This document shows, one piece after another, positions 8,705 to 18,002 of a DNA stretch of 43,018 bases. The notes below the pieces were generated by a model. It had not been told where the DNA came from and made no database searches. It saw only the letters and a list, made by a program, of their open reading frames with translations. The stretch covers positions 1-43,018 of the forward strand of contig OMVV01000017.1 in the NCBI GenBank assembly GCA_900314585.1, read 5' to 3'. The DNA comes from an uncultured Erysipelotrichaceae bacterium (lineage in GTDB: Bacteria; Bacillota_I; Bacilli_A; RFN20; CAG-826). Position 1 is the first letter of the stretch; each line of letters opens with the position of its first letter. A program made the translations under genes and the position numbers.

Positions 8705-11578
8705 ATGAACAAACATTTAAAGGTATTCTCGCTATTCACAATAGTGAGCTGCATGAGCTTGGTTGGTTGCTCATGTTCTGAAGCTGCGCCAACAGACTTC
8801 GACTTTACCATTTCCCTTCAAAGCGGCAAAAAAGCTATGCTTAAAGGTGATATTGATCAAGTTGTTATCTTTGGTAACGGCAATGAAAATGGTTCAGAAA
8901 CATTCACATATTTATCTTCTGATCCAGCCGTCTTAACAGTTTCAGATAGTGGTGCTGTTAGCGCTGTTGGTGAAGGTAGATGTTCAATCACCGTCACCGA
9001 AGTTAACTCCAATATCACTTCCGAACTTTCTGGAATCGAAGTTTACGCTCCAGAAGGAAATGCTAACGGTGGATTTAACTATGCTTCATCAAGTGGTGAA
9101 GCCGCGGTTGCTAAACGTACCGAAATCTTAGGAAAACTTGAAAAATATGTCATGGATTCCCATTTGACTGGTATTTCCCTATTTGAAAATGGTGGATACG
9201 TCAAATATCAAGATCGTATTAACTTACCAACACAAAACTATATTACAGGTTATGGTTTTGGTATTCTTTCCGAAGGAAAGATAACTAAAGATCTTCCAGG
9301 TGAAAAAGTCCCTCAATATCAAAGATATCTTCACTCTGCATCTGCCTCAAATCCATCTACAATCAACGCTTATAACAATGATGGTAGCGAAGTCAGTGAC
9401 CTCCATGGTTACATCTCATCTTCATACTGGGGCACAAAGATGAATGACCTCAAAAATGGTTATGTTTGGTATCCAATCTTAGCCAATGCTGCTGATCCAA
9501 TTCGCAACGAACCAGAAAATGCAACTGGTTTATACCGTAAATGGAAAGTCCCAGTAAAAACTGGTGCTGTTGATGGCGTTCAATATCGTAGCTTATCTTC
9601 TCTTAATACTGAATACGAAGGTCGCAATATTGAACTTGAAGACTACGAATTCATTTATCAAGCCCTCTTAACCGGTGCTTGTAAGATGAGCCGTGGTGCT
9701 CAAATGGCTGCTGACCAATCATATGGTATCAAGGGTGCTCTTCAATATTACAATGCAACCAAAACTGTAAAGAGTTGGGCTGCAGCCAAAGATATTTGGA
9801 AAAAGATGCAACCTGATCCTGAACATCCGGAAAAAACAGCTAAACTTGGTTTCTATTTAAATAAGAGCGAAAATGCTATTGAATTTGAATTTATCAACCC
9901 TATTGATCAATTCACAGCCAAATATTCATTATCATCCAACTTAACTTCACCAATGCCAGAAAGCTTCATTGCTAAAATTGGTGGTGGCGATGTTATTGCT
10001 GGTATGAAAGCGTACGGATCATGGAACTCCGGTTCTGATATGCTCCGCTACGTCCTTAACGTTGGCCCATTCATGCTTGAAAAATGGGATAAGGGTCAAC
10101 AAATCATCTTCAAACGTAACGACGATTGGTTTGAAGTTGGTGAATCCCGTTACTTAATCGAAGGTGTCAAAATTCGTATCGTCGAAGCTGCTCAAAAAGA
10201 CCCAGATGCCTTATATAACTTATTTGGCAATGGCGAACTAGATAGCTGTGGCATTCCAATTCGTCACATTGAAGAAGAAGTTGGAAAACCAGGTGTTAAG
10301 GCAACCAAAGGTGATTCAACCTTTAAACTTAACGTCAACTCTTGTTCACAAGAAAGATGGGATGAACTTTTCGGTCCTAATGGTAAGATCCATAAAAATG
10401 CGAACTGGAATGTTAAACCATGGATGTCAAACGATGACTTCCTTGATGGATTATTCTATTCCATCAACCGTAAAGAATTCGCGACTAAACGTGGCGTGAA
10501 TCCTTCTATCAACTATTTCGCAGACGCCTATATGTCTGATCCACAAAACGGTGTTTCTTATAACGATACTGCGGCCCATAAGCAAGCCGTTGCTGCTTAC
10601 CAAGTCGTCGATGGCGAAGGTAACGACATGTTTGGTTATGATAAATCAAAAGCCATCAGTTGCTTTAAAGCCGCTGTTAACTCTTTAGTTAAAGCTGGTA
10701 AGATCAACTATGGTACTGCTGATAACCCAACCACAATGGAATTCAACATCGAATGGATGTATGAATCCGATAAGACTGAATACGGTGAAGATATCATTCA
10801 CTATTTCGAAGATGCCTTCAACGATCCAGCTGTTTGTGGCAATCGTATTAAATTAGTCGTTAATCAATCCGCTAATACCGATTGGCAACAAGTCTATACT
10901 CACATGAGACAAGGTGAATTCGATCTTGCCTTCGGTGCGATTTCTGGTAACACTTTAGCACCATTAAACTTCTTAGAAGTTTTGAAATCAGATAACTCCT
11001 CTGGATTTACTCTTGACTGGGGTGCTGATACTTCTAAAGTTGATACAACTAACTATCTCATCTATGACAATCACTTATGGTCATTCGATGCTCTTTGGGC
11101 AGCAGCTGATCACGGCTGTGTTGTCAGTGATGGTAAAGCGGCTAAATCAGTCCAAAAAGCCTACATTGATTCTTTAAAAAATACTTCTGGCACTGCCGCG
11201 AGTAGTTTAGGCAATGGTGGAACCGCAACTGTTAAAGTTGAATTTATCAATGTCGATAATGTTGCATTAAATGTTGATTCTGTCTCTTTATACCTCGCTA
11301 ACTATGGTATTTGGGATGATGGTGTTTCAATCACAATTGACGGAAATACCGCGACAATTGCCTTAAATAAGGCAACTGCTGATGCAATCAACGCTCAAAT
11401 CAAAGAATCAAATAACAAGACCTCTGATCCAGAGGGTACCGACTATTTGAAACTTGCTAACTATGGCACACTTTGGTCATTCGACCTTTACTATAACCTC
11501 CGTATCGGTGGTGGTGCTGCCTCACAAAGTTATGAACCTATCGCGAAAAACCGTGATAGCGCAAATCAAAACAGTTAA
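8705..11578 (+). CDS. oppA: Oversized peptide ABC transporter substrate-binding lipoprotein with Big2-like domain
   Basis: A 957-residue lipoprotein (lipobox LVGC) of the SBP_bac_5 oligopeptide-binding type. Residues about 28-115 look like a Big2 Ig-like domain (YLSSDPAVLTVSDSG, VSAVGEGRCSITVTE). The binding fold follows, with family-like stretches such as MLRYVLNVGPFMLEKWDKGQ, IIFKRNDDW and DGLFYSINRKEFA. Family members are usually 500-600 residues, so this one carries an extra domain plus inserts. A strong AAAGGAGG precedes the ATG, 16 nt after the subtilase stop, so the two are surely co-transcribed. With oppBCDF at 13062-19491 it would capture peptides on the outer face of the membrane. 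Exact ligand is unknown. Confidence 0.88.
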   Translation: MNKHLKVFSLFTIVSCMSLVGCSCSEAAPTDFDFTISLQSGKKAMLKGDIDQVVIFGNGNENGSETFTYLSSDPAVLTVSDSGAVSAVGEGRCSITVTEVNSNITSELSGIEVYAPEGNANGGFNYASSSGEAAVAKRTEILGKLEKYVMDSHLTGISLFENGGYVKYQDRINLPTQNYITGYGFGILSEGKITKDLPGEKVPQYQRYLHSASASNPSTINAYNNDGSEVSDLHGYISSSYWGTKMNDLKNGYVWYPILANAADPIRNEPENATGLYRKWKVPVKTGAVDGVQYRSLSSLNTEYEGRNIELEDYEFIYQALLTGACKMSRGAQMAADQSYGIKGALQYYNATKTVKSWAAAKDIWKKMQPDPEHPEKTAKLGFYLNKSENAIEFEFINPIDQFTAKYSLSSNLTSPMPESFIAKIGGGDVIAGMKAYGSWNSGSDMLRYVLNVGPFMLEKWDKGQQIIFKRNDDWFEVGESRYLIEGVKIRIVEAAQKDPDALYNLFGNGELDSCGIPIRHIEEEVGKPGVKATKGDSTFKLNVNSCSQERWDELFGPNGKIHKNANWNVKPWMSNDDFLDGLFYSINRKEFATKRGVNPSINYFADAYMSDPQNGVSYNDTAAHKQAVAAYQVVDGEGNDMFGYDKSKAISCFKAAVNSLVKAGKINYGTADNPTTMEFNIEWMYESDKTEYGEDIIHYFEDAFNDPAVCGNRIKLVVNQSANTDWQQVYTHMRQGEFDLAFGAISGNTLAPLNFLEVLKSDNSSGFTLDWGADTSKVDTTNYLIYDNHLWSFDALWAAADHGCVVSDGKAAKSVQKAYIDSLKNTSGTAASSLGNGGTATVKVEFINVDNVALNVDSVSLYLANYGIWDDGVSITIDGNTATIALNKATADAINAQIKESNNKTSDPEGTDYLKLANYGTLWSFDLYYNLRIGGGAASQSYEPIAKNRDSANQNS

Positions 11579-11615
11579 TTTAATTTATTAATTCCTATTT
11601 ATAGGAGGTGAAATT

Positions 11616-12860
11616 ATGAAGAAAATAACTCGCTTTATTGTCCCACTTCTATGTGTCAGTGTTCTTTCTTCATGTTCCGGTCCAAATAAGAAATCATCAT
11701 CTTCAAGTGAACCTCTTCCAGAAGTGAAAGTTGTCAATGAACTTCATCTTTCAAAGATGAATCTTGGCCTAACATTAAAGGAAGAAGTTGACGCAGATGG
11801 TAATCCAACCGGCAAAATTGTTGGAGAAGAATACCAATTCGAAGCTCGTACATATCCAAATCAAAGCGAAGCTAGTAACGTCACATATACATCTTCAAAT
11901 CCTTCCGTCGCATCTGTTACTTCTAAAGGCTTAGTTAAAGCCGTTGGTGAAGGCAAATGCCAAGTTATCGCTTCATACGATGATGGTCGCGTGAAAGACA
12001 CTTGCGATGTCTACGTCAATAAAGGCACAGACATTAAAAGTGTTAAACTTGTCGCCGCTAAGATGCGCGACAAACAAGATGAAACCGGAATGATCGATGC
12101 TGCTGACGTTTTACAGCTTAAAGAAAATCGTTTCTATTATCGTACAAAGAACGATAACTATATCGAAACTGAACGTGAATACGAAACGATGACGATGTCG
12201 AAATCAAAAGCCTTCTTCTCAATTGGTTCAACATATTCAACCTCGATTACTGAAAATGGTTCAAGCCGTTTCAGCAATTATCAATGGATTTTCTATGTTA
12301 ATGAATATTATGATGCGTATTTATTCCATATTAGTGGTGAAACCCGTAACTACGCGGTTGTCGACTGCACATCATACATCGATAAAGGCTTAACTCCATT
12401 CGACGCTTTAGGTGGTGTTTTAGGATCATTCTTCATCAATGGTGATACGATGATTTCTCGTCAATTCGAAGATTATTTTGGTCGCGGTGAAAACGGTGCT
12501 TTAATGGCATCAACCATCAATAACGCGTCAAAATCCGAACATCTTGGTGTTCGTGGAGAATCTGAACTCATGTATTCATTCAAACAAACTAACTCGATGA
12601 ATATCGCTGATTTAGATGATGAAAATGATTACTACATTCCTTATGGCACAAAATATAAACTTATTGTCAGCCATGACTATGTCGCGACAGATAACGTTGT
12701 TATCTCCGACGCCTTAATCCAAGGTATGGAATGGAAACAAGGTGATGATTCATATTCTTGCTATTACGACATCGAAGATTATCACACCTCCCAAGGAGTA
12801 GATATTGTCTTCCCAGATATCAACACATTTGCGAAAGTCGATTCTGCTGCCGAATTATAA
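11616..12860 (+). CDS. Lipoprotein with a Big2-like Ig domain, unknown function
   Basis: A 414-residue lipoprotein (signal peptide with lipobox LSSC, then a Ser-rich linker). Residues about 40-135 form a Big2-like domain (TYTSSNPSVASVTSKGLVKAVGEG) close in style to the one at the start of the preceding binding protein. The rest is Tyr/Asn-rich with no family I recognise. It has a strong AGGAGG and starts 37 nt after the binding-protein gene, so it is third in the protease/binding-protein operon. A terminator follows. It may be an accessory surface protein for peptide capture; that is inferred only from position and the shared domain. Confidence 0.8.
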   Translation: MKKITRFIVPLLCVSVLSSCSGPNKKSSSSSEPLPEVKVVNELHLSKMNLGLTLKEEVDADGNPTGKIVGEEYQFEARTYPNQSEASNVTYTSSNPSVASVTSKGLVKAVGEGKCQVIASYDDGRVKDTCDVYVNKGTDIKSVKLVAAKMRDKQDETGMIDAADVLQLKENRFYYRTKNDNYIETEREYETMTMSKSKAFFSIGSTYSTSITENGSSRFSNYQWIFYVNEYYDAYLFHISGETRNYAVVDCTSYIDKGLTPFDALGGVLGSFFINGDTMISRQFEDYFGRGENGALMASTINNASKSEHLGVRGESELMYSFKQTNSMNIADLDDENDYYIPYGTKYKLIVSHDYVATDNVVISDALIQGMEWKQGDDSYSCYYDIEDYHTSQGVDIVFPDINTFAKVDSAAEL

Positions 12861-12884
12861 TTAGCTCATTAATTAAAAAATTGA

Positions 12885-12908
12885 GGACCTTGCAAAAGGC
12901 CCTTTTTT
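12885..12908 (+). terminator. Intrinsic terminator after the protease/binding-protein operon
   Basis: GGACCTT (12885-12891) pairs with AAGGCCC (12896-12902) with one mismatch around a GCAA loop, followed by six T's. Confidence 0.75.
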
Positions 12909-12988
12909 ATGTATTTATTCGAGTTTTGTAGACTTTTTGATGCAAAATCCCTTTCTTTTTATGTGCAAAAATATGAAATAAACAATCT

Positions 12989-13016
12989 TTGATTGTAAGA
13001 AAGTATATTGTATAAT
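12989..13016 (+). promoter_or_regulatory. Promoter of oppBCDF
   Basis: TTGATT (12989-12994), a 16-bp spacer and TATAAT (13011-13016) lie between the upstream terminator and the oppB start at 13062. This makes oppBCDF a separate transcription unit from the upstream lipoprotein genes. Confidence 0.7.
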
Positions 13017-13061
13017 ATAATTTATAAAATTTGTTTTGCGAAACAAAGGAAAGGAAATACA

Positions 13062-14105
13062 ATGCTAAAATACTCAATTAAAAGAATTATCCTAGCGTTT
13101 GTTACAGCTTTCATAATTCTCACATTGACATTTTTCCTTGTTAAGTCACTTCCTCCACGTGGAGTTGTCTCGACCGATATCAACGTTCGATACGCTTTCT
13201 ACATGACTCAAATTGATTTAGGTTATGTGGTGGATGTTAATAAGCTTACTCCTGAACTAGGAACGTGTCTTGAACATATGGAAATTGATGGTGTCAATCA
13301 CTATTTCTATCAAAAGCCAATCCTCGATCAATACTTTGTCTGGCTTGGTAATATCGTCACTAAATGGGATTGGGGACGTTCAACTGTTATCGAACCGAAC
13401 TCTTCGGCGATTTCAATTATCTTTTCTCGTTTGCCTGTTTCAGTCTCTGTTAATATTATTTCTGTTTTTGTCTCAGTACCTTTAGGTATTGCCTTAGGTA
13501 TTTGGGCAGGTTTAAAGAAAAATACTTGGATTGATCATACGATTTCAACCCTTGTTATGATCTTTATTTCCATTCCTTCCTTCGTTGTTATTTCCTTCAT
13601 GGTCCACCTTTTTGCTTTCCAAACAGGCTGGTTACCAACGATGTGGCCAACACCAGATCAAGATACATCCACTAAAGTGCTTGCCTACATCATTCCTGTT
13701 TTAGCTCTTTCCTTTGGCTCGATTTGTGGTTATACCCGTTTCGTTCGCGCTGAACTTTGTGAAGTTATGTCTTCCGAGTATTTATTATTAGCGCGCACAA
13801 AAGGTTTAACCAAAACTCAAGCGATTACTCGACATGCGCTTCGCAATGCATTCGTTCCGATTTTGCCATCGATTCTAGCGGAATTCATCGGTGTTTTCTC
13901 CGGTTCAATGATCCTTGAAAACATTTATGGCATCCCAGGTATTGGTGACTTATATATTAAGGCTCTCGATCAAAACTCACCTGACTATAACGTCTTGATG
14001 GTGGATATGGCGATCTTTACTACGGTTGGTTTGCTCGCTGGTATCATCTTAGACCTTTCATATGGTTTTATCGATCCACGTATCAGAATGGGGGAAAAGA
14101 AATAG
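13062..14105 (+). CDS. oppB: Oligopeptide ABC transporter permease OppB
   Basis: A 347-residue permease of the DppB/OppB family. The N-terminal helix (YSIKRIILAFVTAFIILTL) is typical. The EAA loop that contacts the ATPases is LLARTKGLTKTQAITRHALRN. The C-terminus ends SYGFIDPRIRMG as in the family. I chose ATG 13062, preceded by AAAGGAAAGG, rather than the in-frame TTG at 13008, which overlaps the -10 box. The extracytoplasmic loop after helix 1 (about residues 27-110) is longer than in common homologues. The gene is first in oppBCDF and pairs with OppC in the membrane. Confidence 0.9.
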   Translation: MLKYSIKRIILAFVTAFIILTLTFFLVKSLPPRGVVSTDINVRYAFYMTQIDLGYVVDVNKLTPELGTCLEHMEIDGVNHYFYQKPILDQYFVWLGNIVTKWDWGRSTVIEPNSSAISIIFSRLPVSVSVNIISVFVSVPLGIALGIWAGLKKNTWIDHTISTLVMIFISIPSFVVISFMVHLFAFQTGWLPTMWPTPDQDTSTKVLAYIIPVLALSFGSICGYTRFVRAELCEVMSSEYLLLARTKGLTKTQAITRHALRNAFVPILPSILAEFIGVFSGSMILENIYGIPGIGDLYIKALDQNSPDYNVLMVDMAIFTTVGLLAGIILDLSYGFIDPRIRMGEKK

Positions 14106-14106
14106 T

Positions 14107-16203
14107 ATGGCTAAGAAAAAACTTAACGATAACGATTTCGATTTAGTTAATCTCCCAATCGAAGCTCAAGATCCAGAAATTAGCAAAGAAGACTTTGTCT
14201 TACAAGCTAGCGACAATGAATCTCATGAGCAAAAATTCCAAACTAAACCAACCACATTCTTAAAAGACTCCCTTAGGAGATTCTCTAAAAACAAATCATC
14301 TGTCGTCGCGGCAGGTATCTTAGGTGGATTACTTCTTTTATCCATCTTTGTTCCAATCTTTGACCGTAACGACACATCTAAACCAAATCCATCCATTATT
14401 TATCTTGAACCAAAACTATTTAACGCTGGAACAGGATTCTGGGATGGCACAAAAGAATGGAAGGACATTCCAGTTGATACTTCTAAAGATCCTGAGGGAA
14501 AAGATAAAGAAGCTAACTGGGATCCAAACCCAAATGTCTTCGTTCCAAGTGCAGTTTCGAATAAGAAATTCACTGAATTAGAGTACACAAATGAAGCTTC
14601 AACCCTCGGTAATGGTGGTTATGTCCATATCGGATATTATGAAAATATTGCCGATACAACTGAATTTGTCGTCTTCCAAAGTGCAGATTTAGAGACATCA
14701 TTAGATATCAATCAACCACTTTACCTCACAAGTTTTGATACTTATGACTCAAGCAAGATTGGCGCTCTTGAATCCGATAATTTAATTCCTGAAAACTATG
14801 CTTTAGGTGAAGCGGCCCTTTACCTCAACTATGTTGAATCAGGCGAAGGTAAGTCAATTGAACTTATTCCTTATAAGAGCGTTCATAATATCGGTTCTGC
14901 TATTTCTTCCTTAAAGGAAGATGCTGTTAACTTAAGTGAAGTTATCAAAGCGCAAACCACAAAAACTACATTTGATAGTCCATCATTCGCAATTAGAGTG
15001 AAAAATAAACATGATCACCAAAATAATTGTGTATTAGTGAAATCGCTCGAATTTATGACTGAGTCTTCTGATGCTGAATATAAAGCGGCGGTGGAAACCC
15101 CATCATTTAAAGATGCGACCGAATGTATTAATCGTGGTGAAAAAGATCCAGGTCTTTGGTCATCAAACGGCATTAAGAAAGTGTTTAAATCAAAGATTTA
15201 TTACTGCACTTTCACCTATGACGTTTATGAAGCTAAACTTGGTAAAAAGACCGATTCTTCATTCCCAATTTCCAATATTAAGAAATATTCAACTGGTAAA
15301 AATGCAACTCTTAAATGGAGATGCGATACCAAAGTTAATAAAGATACTGGTAAATATGAAGTTAATAAGGATACATTCCTTTGCCAAATCATCGATAAGG
15401 ACAAATGTCCTTTAGCTGAACCAGTTAAAGCTGAAGATGTTTATCTAAACGAATACACTGGTACGATCAGTGGTGTTAAAGCAACTTATTATCAATACCG
15501 TGAACTTGGTTATGATTCCATGCCACGCTTCTTATTTGGTACTGATAAGAGTGGCCGCGATATGTTCAAGTATGTCTTTGAAGGTTTAAGAACTTCGCTC
15601 TTACTTGGTATTATTACCGCTGCTGTCTGTTTTATCTTTGGTTTAATCTATGGTGCAATCAGTGGTTATTTCGGTGGCACAGTCGACTTAGTCATGGAAC
15701 GTTTCACCGATATTTTAGCGGGTGTTCCTTGGATTGTCGTAATGACATTAGTCATTATCCACCTTGGATCCAGCTTTATAACGTTCGCGATCGCCTTATG
15801 TTTAACTGGTTGGATTGGCACGGCCGCGACGACCAGAACTCAGTTCTATCGTTTTAGAGGTCGAGAATATGTTCTTGCCTCTCGTACATTAGGTGCAAGC
15901 GACGCTAGACTTATCGCTAAACACATTCTTACTAACGCGATGGGTACAATTATTACTTCAGCGGTTTTGATGGTTCCATCAATCATCTTCTCTGAAGCGA
16001 CAATTTCCTATTTAGGTTTAGGTCTTAAGAATTTAGCGAGCTTAGGTGTTATTCTTTCGAATAACCAGTCCGAACTATCGACCAATGCATATTTACTTTT
16101 ATTCCCATCAGTAATCATTGCCTTAGTTATGATTTCATTTAACTTATTTGGTAATGGTTTGCGTGATGCGGTTAACCCATCATTGAAAGGAGAAGATGAA
16201 TAA
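14107..16203 (+). CDS. oppC: Oligopeptide ABC transporter permease OppC with very large extracytoplasmic insert
   Basis: A 698-residue protein; OppC/DppC proteins are normally about 300. An N-terminal cytoplasmic tail and helix 1 (about residues 68-86) are followed by some 390 mostly hydrophilic residues before the family motif FGTDKSGRDMF (from about 477). The usual permease core then follows, with EAA loop YVLASRTLGASDARLIAKH. The insert is predicted to lie outside the membrane and matches no domain I know. ATG 14107 is chosen, one base after the oppB stop, with GGGGGAAAAG upstream; an earlier in-frame ATG at 14062 lies inside oppB. The stop overlaps the oppD start (TAATG). Confidence 0.9.
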   Translation: MAKKKLNDNDFDLVNLPIEAQDPEISKEDFVLQASDNESHEQKFQTKPTTFLKDSLRRFSKNKSSVVAAGILGGLLLLSIFVPIFDRNDTSKPNPSIIYLEPKLFNAGTGFWDGTKEWKDIPVDTSKDPEGKDKEANWDPNPNVFVPSAVSNKKFTELEYTNEASTLGNGGYVHIGYYENIADTTEFVVFQSADLETSLDINQPLYLTSFDTYDSSKIGALESDNLIPENYALGEAALYLNYVESGEGKSIELIPYKSVHNIGSAISSLKEDAVNLSEVIKAQTTKTTFDSPSFAIRVKNKHDHQNNCVLVKSLEFMTESSDAEYKAAVETPSFKDATECINRGEKDPGLWSSNGIKKVFKSKIYYCTFTYDVYEAKLGKKTDSSFPISNIKKYSTGKNATLKWRCDTKVNKDTGKYEVNKDTFLCQIIDKDKCPLAEPVKAEDVYLNEYTGTISGVKATYYQYRELGYDSMPRFLFGTDKSGRDMFKYVFEGLRTSLLLGIITAAVCFIFGLIYGAISGYFGGTVDLVMERFTDILAGVPWIVVMTLVIIHLGSSFITFAIALCLTGWIGTAATTRTQFYRFRGREYVLASRTLGASDARLIAKHILTNAMGTIITSAVLMVPSIIFSEATISYLGLGLKNLASLGVILSNNQSELSTNAYLLLFPSVIIALVMISFNLFGNGLRDAVNPSLKGEDE

Positions 16204-18002
16204 TGGAAAACAAAGAAAAAGTTCTTTCTGTTAAGAATTTACGTGTCAACTTCTCCACCGACCATGGTTATGTCCAAGCGGTTAGAGGTGTTAGCTTCGA
16301 TCTTTATCGCGGTGAAACCCTTTGTATCGTCGGCGAATCTGGTTCAGGTAAATCAGTTACCTCCAAGACTATCATGGGCATTCTTTCTAAGAACGGTCGA
16401 ATCGTTGATGGATCAATCATGTATGAAGGCGAAGATTTAACAAAGATTTCCGAAGACGAATTCCATAGAATTCGCGGCCATAAGATTGGCATGATCTTCC
16501 AAGATCCGCTTTCATCCTTAAACCCAATTGTTAGAATTGGTAAACAAATTACGGAAGCAATGCTCATCAATGCGTCTCGCACAAAGAAGATTTATGATGA
16601 TGTCGTCGCTAATGAACTCGTCGCTTATAAGAATGCGGAAACTGAACTTAGATCATCATTAGCAAAATATGGTGAAAACATCTCTTTCTTAAAAGCCGAA
16701 CGCAAGAAAGAAATTAACAAGGCTAAATCTTTAGCGAGCAATGAAATCGAATCTCGCATCTATAATCTTCAACAAGATTATGGTGCAGAAGAATATCGCC
16801 TCATTGAAAAGCTTCAGATTTATCAAAAAGAAAATGATGCTTCTTTTGAAAGAGGTGAAATCTCTCAAGATGATTATCTTTTAAACAAAATCGTCGCAAT
16901 TAACACTCACAAAGAAGAAGTTAAAGCGTTACACGCTGAACTTAAAGAAAAGAAAAAAGAAGTTAAGTCAAATAACGCTGAGTTAAAAGCCCAAGCTAAA
17001 GAAACCGCCAAAGCTGTTAAAGCTGAATACGATCAAAAGATTGCTGAAGCATCTAAAGATGCTAAAGCGGAATCCAAACGCTTGAAAGCTGAATATAAGC
17101 CTGTTATTGCTGAAACCAAATTAGCATATAAACAAAAAACCAAAATCGCTAAAGAAAAGGTTAAAGAATATAAGGCCGAAGTTAAAGCGGAACACCGCGA
17201 AAATGTTAAGAAAATTGTTTCTGGTGCGAATTCCAACTATTCGAAGAATAAAGTTGCTCACCTTAAACTTGATTTAGAAAAAGAACATGAACGTTATAAA
17301 TCAAAATTAAGAGTGACAAAAGCTGAGGCTAAAGCTAAAGCTTTAAAGATCATGAAAGAAGTCGGTATCTCCGAGCCAGAAAAACGTTTCCGTCAATATC
17401 CGTTCGAATTCAGTGGTGGTATGAGACAACGTATCGTTATCGCGATTGCCTTAACCGCTGACCCAGATATTCTTATCTGTGATGAGCCAACAACCGCTCT
17501 TGACGTTACCATTCAAGCTCAAATCCTTGAACTTATTAATTCTCTTAAGAGAGAACGTAATTTAAGTTGTATCTTCATCACCCACGACTTAGGTGTTGTT
17601 GCCAATATGGCGGACCGTGTCGCGGTTATGTATGCAGGTAAGATTGTCGAATATGGAACCGAAGAAGAAATTTTCTATGACCCACGTCATCCATATACTT
17701 GGGCGCTTCTTTCTTCCATTCCTGATGTCGATTCCAATGAAAAACTTGATGCGATTCCAGGCACTCCACCTAATATGATTTACCCACCAAAAGGTGACGC
17801 CTTTGCTTTAAGAAGCAAATATGCCTTAGCAATCGACTTTAAAAAGGAACCACCTTTATTTAAAGTTAGCCCAACTCACTACGCGGCGACTTGGTTACTT
17901 GATCCACGCGCTCCAAAGGTTGAGATGCCACAAATTGTTAAGACTCGTATCAAAAACTCATTAAAAGCAAACAAGATGAAAGGAGTTAGAAAACATGCAT
18001 AA
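16203..18002 (+). CDS. oppD: Oligopeptide ABC transporter ATPase OppD with charged helical insert
   Basis: A 599-residue ABC ATPase. Walker A is GESGSGKS (44-51), the Q-loop MIFQDP (97-102), the signature FSGGMRQR (403 on), Walker [13 protein letters not shown] around 427-428, and the H-loop ITHDLG. Q-loop and signature are normally about 55 residues apart; here the gap is about 300. The extra ~250 residues (about 125-375) are Lys/Glu/Ala-rich and look like a long coiled coil in the helical subdomain. The C-terminal oligopeptide-transporter domain ([17 protein letters not shown]) is present but has lost the usual Cys residues. Start and stop overlap the neighbours by 1 and 8 nt. Confidence 0.92.
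   Translation: MENKEKVLSVKNLRVNFSTDHGYVQAVRGVSFDLYRGETLCIVGESGSGKSVTSKTIMGILSKNGRIVDGSIMYEGEDLTKISEDEFHRIRGHKIGMIFQDPLSSLNPIVRIGKQITEAMLINASRTKKIYDDVVANELVAYKNAETELRSSLAKYGENISFLKAERKKEINKAKSLASNEIESRIYNLQQDYGAEEYRLIEKLQIYQKENDASFERGEISQDDYLLNKIVAINTHKEEVKALHAELKEKKKEVKSNNAELKAQAKETAKAVKAEYDQKIAEASKDAKAESKRLKAEYKPVIAETKLAYKQKTKIAKEKVKEYKAEVKAEHRENVKKIVSGANSNYSKNKVAHLKLDLEKEHERYKSKLRVTKAEAKAKALKIMKEVGISEPEKRFRQYPFEFSGGMRQRIVIAIALTADPDILICDEPTTALDVTIQAQILELINSLKRERNLSCIFITHDLGVVANMADRVAVMYAGKIVEYGTEEEIFYDPRHPYTWALLSSIPDVDSNEKLDAIPGTPPNMIYPPKGDAFALRSKYALAIDFKKEPPLFKVSPTHYAATWLLDPRAPKVEMPQIVKTRIKNSLKANKMKGVRKHA

Noticed and set aside
13008-13061. TTG 13008 as the oppB start
   Set aside because: It overlaps the TATAAT box, lacks a ribosome-binding site and adds a tail not typical of OppB; ATG 13062 has AAAGGAAAGG.
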